64,000 nucleotides of DNA from Globisporangium splendens (Eukaryota; Oomycota; Peronosporomycetes; Pythiales; Pythiaceae): positions 282,693 through 346,692 of the forward strand of contig VFIW01000007.1 of NCBI GenBank assembly GCA_006386115.1. The letters are read 5' to 3'. The notes beneath the pieces were generated by a model. The model searched no databases. It was given only the letters and a program-made list of their open reading frames with translations, and had not been told where the DNA came from. The translations under genes and the position numbers were made by a program. This document shows, piece after piece, positions 23,007-39,161 of this stretch (position 1 is the stretch's first letter; each line of letters starts with the position of its first letter).

Positions 23007-24567
23007 TTAAACTTGCGGGAATTCCATCAGAGTGTACCCATCGCTGCACTCACTGGACTTGGACTGAACCTCCAGCTGCGTCTCCTCTGGGCTCACGACC
23101 TGCGGCTCGAACGGCGCTTGCTTTATGAAGCGGGTCTCGCGGATAAACTCGCACAGCGAGTTCTTCGCGAGCTCTTCAGCAGAGAATTTGCTTTTTGGGC
23201 TCTTCAACACCATGATCTTCGTGTTGAAACGGCGGTTCGCTTCAGCTGCGCAAGAGCAAAACGAAGAATAGATAAACATGAGACGCCTGGACGCAATCTC
23301 AGAAAAAGAAAACAGACAAATCACACTTACTGCGTGAGCGAACGCCGTAGAACTGGCAGACACTGTGGATAATCAGTCGGTGGAACGCCGAATCTACGAG
23401 AGGGATCACCAGGCGAACGTCTTTTTCACTGGCCTTCAACAGTTCCATTGGATGCGTTTGCACTCGAAGTAGACCTGAAGCAACTTCGATCTCAGAAGGC
23501 ACTTCTCGCCACTGCACATCGTTGGTTCAAAAACAACAGCGGCAATGGTTAGGCTTCTCATAATACAGTCACATGGTGCCAGAAAGCAGCATTACTTGGA
23601 TGAAATGCAGCACAACGTATTCCACGGCTTCAATGAATGAAGCAAACGATTGGAATGAACGGACCAAGAGAGTTCGAGCCCGCCGATCGATACGCAGGAA
23701 CATTTCTTCAGCATCTGCATTGCGAAAAAAAAACAATGAAAAGGACGTCAACGCTGAACAGAATCGTCCACTTGGCACTGAACAAGACACGACAACACGC
23801 ACCATTCCAGTCGTCGCGACGACGTAGTTTCGGTTCGCTCTTTTGCTCGCTCGATGTAAACTTTCCTTTCCGGAACGCAGTCTGAAGCTCTTGATTTTGC
23901 GGCTCGGCCAGTTTTTGAAAGTTCGATCTAACATGACAACATGGAGAGAAATAATCATCACCTAAACTTATGCCATCAAAGAGCAGCCGCATCGGCAATC
24001 TCACCTCCACTCCACGTTAATCGACATGTGCTCCATCAGATCCTCCAAGCGAGTCGTCGCAGCGCGGTTGCCAAAGTGATGATCTGATATTTCCAATCAT
24101 CACGAAAAAAAAACGTGTGAGCAACCGAAACCACGACACACACTACAACGCAAAATCTCACCATTAAACCAGCGCTGTTGCTTCCGTTGGCCGACAGGGA
24201 GCTCATTTGGCTTGGAGAGATACGCAGCCGATCGAATTGGGTTGATATTGATCAAGCGCTTGCTGCGCTGCGAAGCCTCGGGGGTCGTCGAGCGCTTCAC
24301 GGGCGTTCTCGCGCGGCTCGAGCCGTTGCCATTGCTCAGAGAGCGCGTCGCACTTGCGCCTGAAAGAGACGAAGTCGACCCGCCAATTGCACTCGCGATC
24401 ATGGTCGACGTCGCGGCGGTCGACGCCAGCGGGGCGATGGGACCTTCCCCCCACGCCATCTCGGCCTCCAGTTCACTGCCGCAGAGCGAGACGGAGTCAG
24501 CCTCCGAGTCGCTCGCAGACACGAGCGCGTGCGGGTCGCCGAGCAGGCTGTTGATCGTGTCGGTCAT
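23007..24567 (-). CDS. R3H domain-containing protein (R3HDM4-like)
   Basis: Six exons (24567-24162, 24083-24005, 23927-23803, 23714-23596, 23511-23331, 23245-23007) sum to 382 residues. The N-terminal 90 residues are acidic then Ser-rich and disordered. A conserved-looking block follows (NPIRSAAYLSKPNELPVGQR, then WFNDHHFGNRAATTRLEDL), resembling the domain that precedes R3H in R3HDM4-type proteins. An R3H-like single-strand nucleic-acid-binding segment lies near residue 300 (DSAFHRLIIHSVCQFYGV). The C-terminus is unremarkable. The specific role is unknown; nucleic-acid binding is inferred from the R3H helix. It is head-to-head with tRNase Z. Confidence 0.65.
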
Positions 24568-24983
24568 AGTGAGGAGAGTTGAGTGAATAGGATGTGGCGC
24601 GCTGGTCGTTCTTGAGAGTGATGCGGTTGGTCGCTTTCTTGAATGGGAGAGGCAACATGAGGAGAAAGGGATGCGACCATCACTCGCGCTTTGGGTGTTG
24701 TCGTTTATTCTCTTGGACCTCTTCCAATGGATATGTCGCGCTGATTACTCTGGATTGAGATAGAGTTATAGTCGAAAAATATCTTCGTAGTCAGATATCC
24801 CGCGGAAGATGATACAGGTACAGGAATCTTCCACGATTGCACCACACCGAACATTCGCTGAAGCAACACTTAAGTTCGCATTGGCGAGGTGCAGGTTTGT
24901 TGGGAACCAAATGAGCTGTTATTTTAGGATGAAATGCAGTGTGTACCACATAAATGTAGGGCTGTTTGTTGACTGTGAAGTGG
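24568..24983. promoter_or_regulatory. Divergent intergenic region, R3H protein / tRNase Z
   Basis: A 416-nt gap between two divergent start codons that must hold both promoters. No specific element is identified. Confidence 0.35.
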
Positions 24984-26624
24984 ATGGGTGGCATCATGGG
25001 CAGCATCTCCACAATGGCGACGACGAAGCGCGTAGCGGCGCGCGTCGGTGCACTTGCCGTCGACGCCAGAGGCAGCGGGCGCAGCGCCGCTGCCCTCAGC
25101 ACTGCTACAGCAGCTTCTGATGCCGACCATTCGCGGCGACGCCAGCCGAAGTGGGTCACGTCGTCGCCGAGCGCAAAGACGGCGGCGATCACAGCGTGCA
25201 TGACGGCGCGGATACCCGATCGACTGAGCCGCATCGCCAGCGTCCCGATGCGCAGCAGCAACACACTCTACGTGCGCGACACGGAGCAGACGCCGTTCAC
25301 GGGCTTTGAGGTGATCTTCCTGGGCACGAGCGCTGGGTCGCCGTCGGTGCGACGCAACCCGACAGCCGTGTGTCTGCGGCTCGCGCAGCACAATTGGATG
25401 TTCGACTGCGCCGAAGGGAGCCTGAGGCAGCTCATGAAGAGCGTGATCCGCGTGCCGCTCACCAACAAGTTCTTCATCACGCACTTGCACGGCGACCACG
25501 TGTACGGTCTGCCGGGCATTCTCTGTACGCTCGACAACCACAACGCCGAGTACCTGGACTCCAAGACACGGAAGCACGTGCCGCGCCCCATCTCCGTGTA
25601 CGGCCCGCTGGGTCTCTTTTCGTACCTGAACACCGCGTTCGCGACGAGCAGCACGCGCATGGCGAACCTGCAAATCACAGTCCACGAGCTAGTGTCGCCC
25701 GAGATGCTGCGCCAGGCGTCAGCCCATGAGAAGTTCATGCGCAAAGCGCCTGTGCACCCGGTACGCTCGTATATGCATGAACTACCGCATTTTTCGACGC
25801 ATACTAAACGACAAGATGTGCTCTGTGTGTCTAGTGCTTGAAAAGGGAGGTGATCCGTCCCGAGTGGGATGGCAATGGCCACGTGTGGCGCGTCTTCGAC
25901 GACGGCAAGGTCAAGGTCTGCGCTTCGACGTTGAAGCACACCGTGACGAGCTTCGGATACGTGGTGGAAGAGTACGAGATCCCCGGTCGACTCAAGGCCG
26001 AGGAGCTGCTCGCGAGAGGATTGACCCCAGGACCGCTCTACCGTGAGCTCAAGCGCGGCGCAAGCGTGACGCTGCCAAATGGCGAAATGCTCCATGCTTC
26101 CGAGGTGAGTACCTTTGAGAATGCGCACAATCCTATTCTCAGGTTTGCTAATGCGTCGCTGTTGTTGTCGATAGGTGACTGGTCCTCCAGCACGCGGACG
26201 CAAAGTTGTGATCCTAGGTGACACTGCCGATACGTCTCGGATGTTTGACATTGGTCGAGACTGCGATGTAAGTCCTCGCATGCTTGTTTGTATGAGGGCA
26301 CAGAACCTGGGTTGTCACTGATCAACATGCAAATGCGTGCAGGTTCTCGTGCACGAAGCGACGTTGAGCCATGAGATGGTGCCCCAGGCGGTCCATCGCG
26401 GCCACTCGACAGCGCGCATGGCGGGGTATGCCGCCAAGCGCATGAACGCGACGCTATTGGCGCTCACCCACTTCAGCCATCGGTTCCGCCACTGGACGCA
26501 AATTCGCGACTCGCGGACGACGCTGCACTTGGCCTTGGAAGCGCAGTCGGCATTCGGGAGACGCGCCGTCATGCCAGCGTCCGATTTCCTTCGCATTCCG
26601 ATCCCCAGGCCACCGCACCAATGA
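24984..26624 (+). CDS. ELAC1: tRNase Z, short form (ELAC1-like), possible organelle targeting
   Basis: The endonuclease that removes 3' trailers from pre-tRNAs. Exons 24984-25760, 25835-26104, 26175-26267 and 26343-26624 give 473 residues. The metallo-beta-lactamase core starts near residue 100 (FEVIFLGTSAGSPSVRRNPT) and has the zinc motif THLHGDHVYGLPG. Next come the RNase Z elements TSFGYVVEEYEIPGRL, GPLYRELKRG, ILGDTADT, the HEAT box (VHEATL), GHSTA and ALTHFSHRF. All catalytic positions I can place are present. ATG 24984 is the first in frame; other ATGs lie at 24996 and 25014. The roughly 95 residues ahead of the core are rich in Arg, Ala and Ser and poor in acid, like a mitochondrial presequence, so organelle import is inferred. 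Its stop lies 115 nt from that of the SETD3-like gene. Confidence 0.92.
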
Positions 26625-26739
26625 ACGACACGAGATAGATAGACATATACATAAACACCAACAAAGCCACGTAGACTTTCTATTATGTACACGTTTTCTG
26701 TGCATTGTGCAACGATGTGCAGCCCTATTCATCATGTCT

Positions 26740-28164
26740 TCAGCACTGCACTCGATTGAGATTCGCGATCGCTGCGTCCAGTACCTCGAGCTGGTGCTTG
26801 AAGTAGCGCTGGAACAACGCGCCGTGCTTTGCGTTCTCCGGGTCCACCTGGCTGTGCTTGACGATGTTGGCCCGCGCGATCTGACAGCGCGCGCGGTGCT
26901 GATTCAGTGACGCCTGGTTCTCGTCATCGTCCCAGTGGTAGAGCGTCTTGGTGCCCACGACGTCGGCGTTGCGCAGCGCCGCCGTCAGGTTCGGCTTGTT
27001 CATGCTCGCGATCTGCACGGCGCGCGTCATCGCCGGGGTCACGATACCGCCACTGAGATCGATGCGGTAGTACACGAGCTTGCCCTGGTCCTTCATCGGC
27101 ACATAGTCGGCCTCCTTCGCGATCAGCATGCGCTTGATCTTGACGAGCGGATCCGAATCCACCAACTGCAGCTCCAATTGCACATTGTCGTAGTCGTTCT
27201 CGTCCTCCACGAACCCGGAGTAGAGCAGCAGATGCTCGTTCGAGCGCTTGCCGTAAAACATCTTGACCTGCTCGTTAACCTTGAACTCGCGGATTGCGTG
27301 GCACGTGATCACACGCGCCTGCGGATCCGAGAACGTGCAGATCGTGTCGCTGTGCTCGTGGTTGCAAAGGTCCCACCCGGGGATGAGCGCCATCGCGGTC
27401 TCTGCGCCTTCGCGCAGCACGACCTCGTTCTGCCGCGTGAGCACGACACCCAACGCCCAGAAGTAGTTGCCGACCGTGAACTTGTCGAGCGGGATCGGAC
27501 TCTTGTGCTTCATGCGCGCCAGCAGCGTGTGGAAGTAGCAGTACTGCTTGATCGAGTTGTAGAGCAACTTCACGGCCGGTTCGAACAGCGACGTGCCCTC
27601 CAGGTACTTGAAGTCCGCGACGTTGTAGAAGAGCGGCACCGAGAACTTGGTCGGCAGGATCGAGATGTACGGGTGGAAGAACGACTTGTCGCCCAGACAC
27701 GCTTCTCCGAGCAGCCGTAGTGCCAGCATGCAGCTGGGGAAATGCTTCAGCAACGGATCATCGGCGACCTGCTGCCACGCTGCGCGGGTGGCCGATGACG
27801 GGATCGGCGGTCCGACCTCGAGATGCGAGCCCAGGATCGTCGAGTACGGGATCGCCAGGAACGGCTCGCCCTTCGCGATGTCCTTCTTCGCGATTAATCC
27901 ATTCCCTTCGGCGTCACCCACGTGCGCGACGCTCACGACCAAGTCCCTCGAATCCTGCTGGTAGTCCTGCGTGATGTGGTCCTGGAGCCACGCCTCGAAC
28001 GCCTGCAGCTGCGCCGGCGTGGGCTCGTGCTTGTGCAGCGCGAACTTGCGGTCCTCCAGGATGCGCAGACGCTCGATCTCGTTCACGGCCACTTTGACGC
28101 TCGCGAGCACGTTCTGCTGCCAGCAGCTCGGCGCCGCCGTCAGCTCCAGGAGCAAGCGCGTCAT
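26740..28164 (-). CDS. SET-domain protein N-methyltransferase, SETD3/LSMT class
   Basis: A single exon of 474 residues from ATG 28164 (MTRLLLELTAAP); the frame extends upstream but without an ATG. The SET core is split as in the RuBisCO-LSMT/SETD3 class: GNGLIAKKDIAKGEPFLAIP at the start, an inserted helical region, then ALIPGWDLCNHEHSD, VKMFYGKRSNEHLLLYSGFV and a C-terminal substrate-binding domain. The NH of NHEHSD and the Tyr of FYG are the expected cofactor and catalytic positions. SETD3 methylates actin His73 and LSMT methylates plastid proteins. As oomycetes lack plastids, a cytosolic substrate is more likely, but which one cannot be read from the sequence. Confidence 0.85.
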   Translation of the reverse strand: MTRLLLELTAAPSCWQQNVLASVKVAVNEIERLRILEDRKFALHKHEPTPAQLQAFEAWLQDHITQDYQQDSRDLVVSVAHVGDAEGNGLIAKKDIAKGEPFLAIPYSTILGSHLEVGPPIPSSATRAAWQQVADDPLLKHFPSCMLALRLLGEACLGDKSFFHPYISILPTKFSVPLFYNVADFKYLEGTSLFEPAVKLLYNSIKQYCYFHTLLARMKHKSPIPLDKFTVGNYFWALGVVLTRQNEVVLREGAETAMALIPGWDLCNHEHSDTICTFSDPQARVITCHAIREFKVNEQVKMFYGKRSNEHLLLYSGFVEDENDYDNVQLELQLVDSDPLVKIKRMLIAKEADYVPMKDQGKLVYYRIDLSGGIVTPAMTRAVQIASMNKPNLTAALRNADVVGTKTLYHWDDDENQASLNQHRARCQIARANIVKHSQVDPENAKHGALFQRYFKHQLEVLDAAIANLNRVQC

Positions 28165-28529
28165 TTTCAGCGAGGGGATCAATGAGAGATCTACTTGGGT
28201 GGGAGCCAGGCGATTCACTTTAGTGACATCCTCTTCTTTTTTTCGAAGCAGACATTGACTAAAAGCAGTACGCTAGGATGTTGGCAACTTTCTTCGACTT
28301 TGGTTTTGTCGCACTCGTTCATAGAGTTTGATTTTCATGCAAGTACGCTGCCGAAAAAAAAAAATACAGACGAATGCAAATGGAGAGACTGCCATCACAG
28401 CGATGCTGGAGGTTCCTATTCGGTCTTACCGAACTCCAACCCCTCATCGGTGGCACAGCGTCCTTCTCCAGTTTGCATTCGTCTTTCACCAAACAACATG
28501 CACGAATTTGCACGCTCTCTTTTCCCTAT
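28165..28529. other. Intergenic, no gene seen
   Basis: 365 nt between two minus-strand genes. It includes the SETD3-like promoter and the bZIP 3' flank. Nothing further is recognised. Confidence 0.4.
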
Positions 28530-30383
28530 TTAAAGTTCTGCGAGCAGCGCCGTCACGTCTTCGACAGTCAGATCCCGATCGTTCTTCTTCAAAATGGTAC
28601 GCACGGCTTCGGATGAGCTCGTGTTTGACATCGTCATCGACCGGTCAATGAAGCTCGGCAGACGATCTTGGTTCGCGTCCACCCATCGCAGGTACGTCAG
28701 CGATTGCTCGGGCGTCAAGATCGAGTGGATCATCTCAGTATGTCTCTGCACCGCCTCCGATCGTTGCTCCAAGCTATTCTTCAGTTTGCTTAAATAGGTC
28801 TGTTCAATAATACAGAATAACAATGTTAGTGGTCGGCTTCAAAGTATAGAGATAACATCGCTGCGAGCTAGACATACCACAGCAAGTGCAATTCTTCGTC
28901 GTTCCGATTTGCTGGTCTTGGAATCACCCGATCTGAAAAAAATAGACGTTCGTGGTACAATATTAGCCCAACATAGTGGTTTACAACACAGAGCTCTTCG
29001 CGCTTGATCTCAAGGTAACAACAACACACAAACACGCACTTGTACAGGGACTTCAGTTTTTCATCTTGTTCGTAGGTCAGCGCCAGATCCCCGATCAGCG
29101 TCGGCCAGAGCGTATCTTTCTTCACGACAACTGGAGGCTTCTTCTTGTCGGCATTGTCGCCGCCTGCCTTCGCAGCGAGACCGTTGGCTTCGTCGAAGAA
29201 CGATTCGTCTTGAATGCTGAGCCACAAGAGAAATCGCGAGTAAGGCGGAAGCAACAGATTGTCTAGTTGGCGGAAATTGTAGTCTTTCACGGCCATTCGT
29301 TCCTGCAAAAAGAAAAAATGACCGGCAAACAATGAGCAATTTTGCCGCATCCATTTTAAAGTTGATCTGCCACACGTACCACACTGTTGGGACCAAATCG
29401 CTCCTGGATCACCATGATACCCTGACGGACCTTTTCCGAGACAACCTGGCACAAACACAGCGTTCGTTCATAACAAATGTCCATGAGTTGTCACCATGCG
29501 GTACTGCTGTGGAACAATCACACACAAATATTTGCTCTTAATATACAGTCGTACCTCTGGCGGGTTGTTCTTCATATCCTCTGCGAGCGTCGCCAAAATC
29601 TCGGAGCGCACATTGTTGAGCGATTCGTCTGCGCGCTCGAGGTGGCTCGCACGCGTCGCGTCAATGCTTTCTGTGAGCTGCGAGACCTTTTTTCACATGA
29701 ACCAACGCATCGGGAAACACGGCAGTCAGCATTAGTTAGCTCGATATCGATATGACAAGAAGCCCGTAGACAAGCACATACCTTTTCTTCCAAAAGCTCC
29801 AAATATTGTTTCTTGCGACGGCGACTTTGACGCGCCGACTCCCGATTTCTTGCGAGTCTGCACAAATGAGAGAGTGTGCTCATCAGTCCCCACACTCCAC
29901 GCTGTCTCTGTCACTACTCATACACACAAGGATACAAAATAAAGCTCCTTACCTGCGCTGACGCTTTTCGTCCGAGTCCAACCCGGCGCCGGATATGGCG
30001 TCTTCATCCACCGACGACGAGCGCATCATCGCATTCTCTGCCGCATGGTACGCGTTCTGCATCTGCTGCAGCGTCGACAGCGGACCTGGCGTCGCCAGAT
30101 TACTCGCACCTGCAGCACTTCCCCCAGCAGCACCAGCGCCAGCTCCTGTAGCAGACGTCACTTGACCAAACACGCGGTCTTGCGGCGCGCCAAATGTGAA
30201 CTGCTCGTTGCCACTTGGCGCAGCCCCGACGCCCGCGACGCCGCCGCCCAGCGTCGGGTACAGCGGTGCCGTGCCCGCAGCGTTGAGCGCGTCGGCCTTG
30301 AGCTGCGGTGGCGGCTCCTCCGAGGCCACGTCCGCGGACAGAAAGTAGCTCAGCAGGTCGTCGTCTTCGGGCGTGAGCTCCAT
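28530..30383 (-). CDS. bZIP transcription factor with long C-terminal helical domain
   Basis: Seven exons (30383-29953, 29857-29782, 29677-29555, 29445-29380, 29302-29040, 28932-28878, 28799-28530) give 427 residues. The start is ATG 30383 (MELTPEDDDLLSYF). The N-terminus is acidic, then Gly/Ala-rich, consistent with an activation region. The basic region is canonical (RNRESARQSRRRKKQYLELL), with the DNA-contacting Asn present, followed by a short leucine zipper (ESIDATRASHLERADESLNN). About 230 residues of helical, conserved-looking sequence come next (LLPPYSRFLLWLSIQDESFF, then LTPEQSLTYLRWVDANQDRL), which is unusual length for a simple bZIP. A ligand- or partner-binding role like that of the DOG1 domain of plant TGA factors is possible but not shown. 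It is head-to-head with SMC5. Confidence 0.85.
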
Positions 30384-35378
<4,995 letters not shown>

Positions 35379-35624
35379 GTAGGAAAGCATTTTTGTGAGA
35401 GGATTTGGTTTTGGACTTTATACATGCTGCATTTGCATTTATCTCTGTGTGCTTCATCCGCACACATGCACCCTTTTCATTGTTTTCTCGGACTTTGAAC
35501 GCATCGAGGTGACGAAGTGGGAAGCGAAGAGACATCTCGAAACAGCTGAAGAGTTTTTTTTTGTCCATTTCCAAAAAATACTAGCCTGTAGCCCCGTCGT
35601 ACTTACATGTTGCTTTATACAATC

Positions 35625-35639
35625 TCTCTCTCTCTCTCT
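35625..35639. repeat. (TC)n dinucleotide repeat
   Basis: A short TC run abutting the stop codon of the tepsin homologue, in the 259-nt tail-to-tail gap after SMC5. Nothing else is recognised in that gap. Confidence 0.85.
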
Positions 35640-38600
35640 ACATGAAGCCGAAAGCCGACTTCTCTGCTGCGGGACCGCTGTCGGACGACGTCGAATTGCG
35701 CGGCGAGTTCGCGATCGTGAACAGATCTTTGCCGAGGTGGCTCAAGGTCTGCGCTCGGGGCTCGTCGTCCAGTGGCAGCAAGTCCGGCGCTTGCTGGGGT
35801 GGAAGCTGCTGCTGTTGTTGCTGCTGCTGGTGGTACATTTGCTGTTGCTGTTGAGCATATTGCTGTTGCTGCTGCTGGTGGTACATTTGCTGTTGCTGCT
35901 GAGCGTATTGCTGTTGCTGCTGTTGGTATTGCTGCTGCTGCGCGGCGTAGTTGGAGCTACTCGAACTATTCAATGGGTCAAAATCGTCCAAAAGCTACAC
36001 AGACAATAGATAAACATGTGAGAAACAAAAGATCCGAGCGCAATGGCAAACAAACACCACCAAAACTCACCGAAAATTCCTGTGGAGGAGCTGCTGGTGG
36101 CTGTGCTTGGACTGGAGTTGGAGGCGGTTGCTGCTCAATGCTGAGCGAGCCAAAGCCAAGCAAGTCCACTTCTTCCTGGGCATGATGCGCAGGGGCTGGT
36201 GCATGCGCTGCCGATGCGAGACCCGTTGATGACGTCGTTGAACTACGCTCCGACCGGGTGGCCCGCTTCTGCACTGTTGGAGAAGGCTCCGACTCATCCG
36301 CAAAGCCCAAGATCCGCAACACCTGCAGTGCCTTCGAGACGACACTTGGCTTTGGATCTTTACGGAGCTCTTCCACGACCTCCACGTTCTCTTCGAACCA
36401 GTCCATGTACGGGGCACCATTCGGCGATTCCAAAAGTGCCACGACCACGTGTAGTCCTTTCAGACGAACCTGCCACGAAGGATCTTCGAGCTTGTCCAAG
36501 AGGATGTCGCCGATCGTCTGGATATCGAGCGTCTGCGCCAAGTCCACAAAACGCTTGAGCGCATCTGCTGGTGGCGCACGCGCCAAGCCCACGGATGCAC
36601 ACAGGTTGTCAATCATACCACGTTCGTAGTCTCGGCTCGTGTCACCGCCGCCGGTACCGTGGTTTGGCTGGTACTGGTATCCTCGGTCAATCACTTGCGG
36701 TCCCGCACGAAGCTCGTCGTGGTCGGCAAGCGACGACGCCATCGACTTGTCCATGTTGCGGCGATCCCATCGCTCACGCGCTTCGTTGCTGATCTTTTTC
36801 AGCCCTTCGACGGTCTTTCCGAGCTTCGTCGTTGGCGCTTCGCTCACATTCAGCGGCTGCGTGTTGGTCATCCCCATCCCCGGCCGGTTGCTGCTGAACG
36901 TTCGATTCGAGTTGTCCATGAATCCAGGCACGCCGCTGGGTCGGCTGTTGCTAAAGCCACCACCGCCACTGAAGCCGCTGCTACCGCCGTACCCACCAGA
37001 GTTGCCACCGTACACTCCGCCAGAGTTGCCACCAAACGCTCCAGTGTTGCCGCCATACGCTCCCGAGTTGCCACCGTAAACTCCGCCATTGTAGCCACTG
37101 GAGCTTCCAAATCCGCCAGACGGCTTAGGGAAGTTCAGCGACTGACCCACAAGCACCGTTGGGCGGTTGTCACGGGATAATCGGGATGCATTGTAGCGAG
37201 GAAGCTCGTTGCCGACTGCAGGGTCCTTCTTTTGATACCCGGCGCTGCTCCACATGCCGGAGCCAGTCGTTTTCACAGGAATGCCGCCCGCGGGTGCGCT
37301 TGACCACGAATCCAAGCCATTCGCTTGCGGAGCTGCAGCTTGGCCGTATCCTCCCTGGGCACCGCTGTTGTTGTTGTAGCCGTAGCCTCCGCTAGAGTTG
37401 CCATCATTCGCTCCGTATCCACCGCCGTTGTTGCTGTTTTGATCGTATCTGCCGCCGCCATTATAGTTGGAGCTGTTGCCGCCGTATTGAGCATTGTATC
37501 CGCCGGGCTGGTTGCCCCCATACGACGAAGACGGCGTGTCCTGGTACGGCGCAGGGCGGAAGGACGACGACCCGGACGAAGCATTCGGATTGCTGTTGCT
37601 CGGGTTCCCCCAAGGCTGCGAGGGTTGTCGTGCAGGCGATTGCCCGTTGTGTCCGTACCGACCTTGCTGTTCATAGCTATTCGTACCTCCATACGACGGT
37701 TGATCGCTGTAAGGCGCCGGCATGCTGGGGTTCTGAGGGGATTGCGCTTGCCACGAGTTACCGATCGGTGCATGTGCAGGCTCCGTGTGTCGAGACAAAC
37801 TGCCGTCATTCAGGCAAACCAGCGCTTCCTGCAACACGACCATGAGTTAGAACTCTGCGCAGCTCTTGGCCGCATCACTAGTCAATAAGCGACATGAAAG
37901 ACTAACCTGAGAAGCGACACGAATGCGGCGATAGCGCTCATCGCCATAGACTGGGTCTGGAGGTCCCGTGAGCTCTACAAAATGACGCATACACCAGGAA
38001 ATCATCGTCAGTCACAACCACAATGCGCATATCAGCATTTCAAGACAGCAACGCACGCAAATACGCAGCAATGTCTTGCTCATCCTCTCGCACAGCGGCG
38101 GCAAACGCAGGACTGCCCTCTCGAATGCAATACTGTAGCGACGAACAAACATACCAGAAGAGCACAATCCTTAGTACACAAGCAAACGGAAACAATCGTG
38201 TTCTATCTCGTTTCTCGCAGCTGCAACCCACAGCACAGCTACATACACAGCAACGACAATAACAAATGAGGACGTACCGCAATGAGCTGCAGCGCCTTCA
38301 ACTTGACAATCAGATTCGATTTATTGAGGCGACCGAGCAGGAAATCCGCCACTTTCTCCGCATCGCGCACGCTCTCCTTCGTAAATCCTGCGCAGCATAC
38401 ACCAGCATACACAAGCACAGCATCCCGTCAGCATCAATACCACGTACACATTCCTTTTTCCCTCACTTCCCCCTCTCTCTCTTTCCATCAATTGTGTCTG
38501 TCTTCACGAGACGCAATAGGAAAAGCCACAACGCAACGCAACACAACACGCATGACTCATACAAACACGTACGTCCGATCTCCTCCATGAGATAGATGGG

Positions 38601-38651
38601 CACGGGTCCGTCGTGCAGGCTCGTGGCCTCAGCCAGCGTCTGTCGGTTCAT
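35638..38651 (-). CDS. TEPSIN: Tepsin homologue (AP-4 adaptor accessory protein, ENTH domain)
   Basis: An epsin-like accessory protein of the AP-4 coat at the trans-Golgi network. Exons 38651-38573, 38387-38278, 38132-38057, 37974-37907, 37828-36071 and 35994-35638 give 815 residues. The ENTH domain occupies about residues 1-120 (LHDGPVPIYLMEEIGRFT, LLGRLNKSNLIVKLKALQLI, YCIREGSPAF, TGPPDPVYGDERYRRIR). A long Gly/Asn/Ser-rich, prion-like linker follows (repeats of YGGNSG type). A second helical domain (RFVDLAQTLDIQTIGDILLD, then LKGLHVVVALLESPNGAPYM) matches tepsin's VHS/ENTH-like domain. The C-terminal tail is Gln-rich and ends in SAFGFM. The start is uncertain: ORF-like sequence upstream at 38830-38990 could be an extra 5' exon. 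Much longer than animal tepsin because of the linker. Confidence 0.82.
35806..35943. repeat. CAG/CAA (polyglutamine) repeat tract
   Basis: Impure CTG/TTG triplets on the plus strand, encoding on the minus strand runs of Gln punctuated by YAQ and MYHQ in the tepsin homologue. Two near-identical units (QMYHQQQQQQYAQQQQ type) show internal duplication. Confidence 0.85.
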
Positions 38652-39161
38652 CGTCGGCGCCTTGAGCTTCTCGCGGGACTTTGCCAAATAAGTGCACGCA
38701 GAAGGCGGAGAGGGGAGGGGGATCATGGGGGAGTACAGTGGGAGTTCAAACTCCAAGTGATGTGGGCCGCTCCACATTTTACAGTGCGACATAGCAGCGA
38801 CCTTGGAGAGGTGTCTCGACAACCGACAACGTGCAGTCGTAAACCTTCAATAGTTGCTGCATCTCACAATGGCAACATGAGTCTTCTAGTGATCACAACG
38901 CAACAGAAACTGTGTCAATACATACCCTGCACTTGTTGATCTCATGTTGCAAGTCGTCAAGCCACACTAAGAGAAGGCAGAAGGGCCAATGCATATTAAG
39001 TTTGACAGACGTTGCAGTACACTCGCGGTGGGTACCACACAGCAGTCCAGTAAAAACCGGAAGCAAGCCAAAAACCGGTCTTAACTAGACTCCTCAAACC
39101 CACCCAATGCTCTCGTTAAAGTTCACACTCGGCAAACAGAGAAGACAGACACACAGACACG
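38652..39161. promoter_or_regulatory. Divergent intergenic region, tepsin / CENP-B-like gene
   Basis: 510 nt between divergent starts. Minus-strand stretches at about 38990-38930 (MHWPFCLLLVWLDDLQHE) and 38860-38780 are open and bounded by plausible splice signals, so an extra tepsin 5' exon may lie here. I could not join them in phase to the ENTH exon. Confidence 0.35.

Noticed and set aside
27275..27966. Overlapping frames inside the SETD3-like gene
   Set aside because: High-GC shadows of a clearly recognisable SET-domain protein.
28868..28980. Reading the penultimate bZIP exon as SDRVIPRPANRNDEEL
   Set aside because: The best donor before it (29039) is phase 2, which selects SGDSKTSKSERRRIALAV and keeps the total length a multiple of three.
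35379..35637. Plus-strand frame extending SMC5 past its stop into a Leu-rich tail
   Set aside because: The Leu/Val runs are the antisense of the tepsin polyglutamine tract; SMC5 ends normally at 35378.
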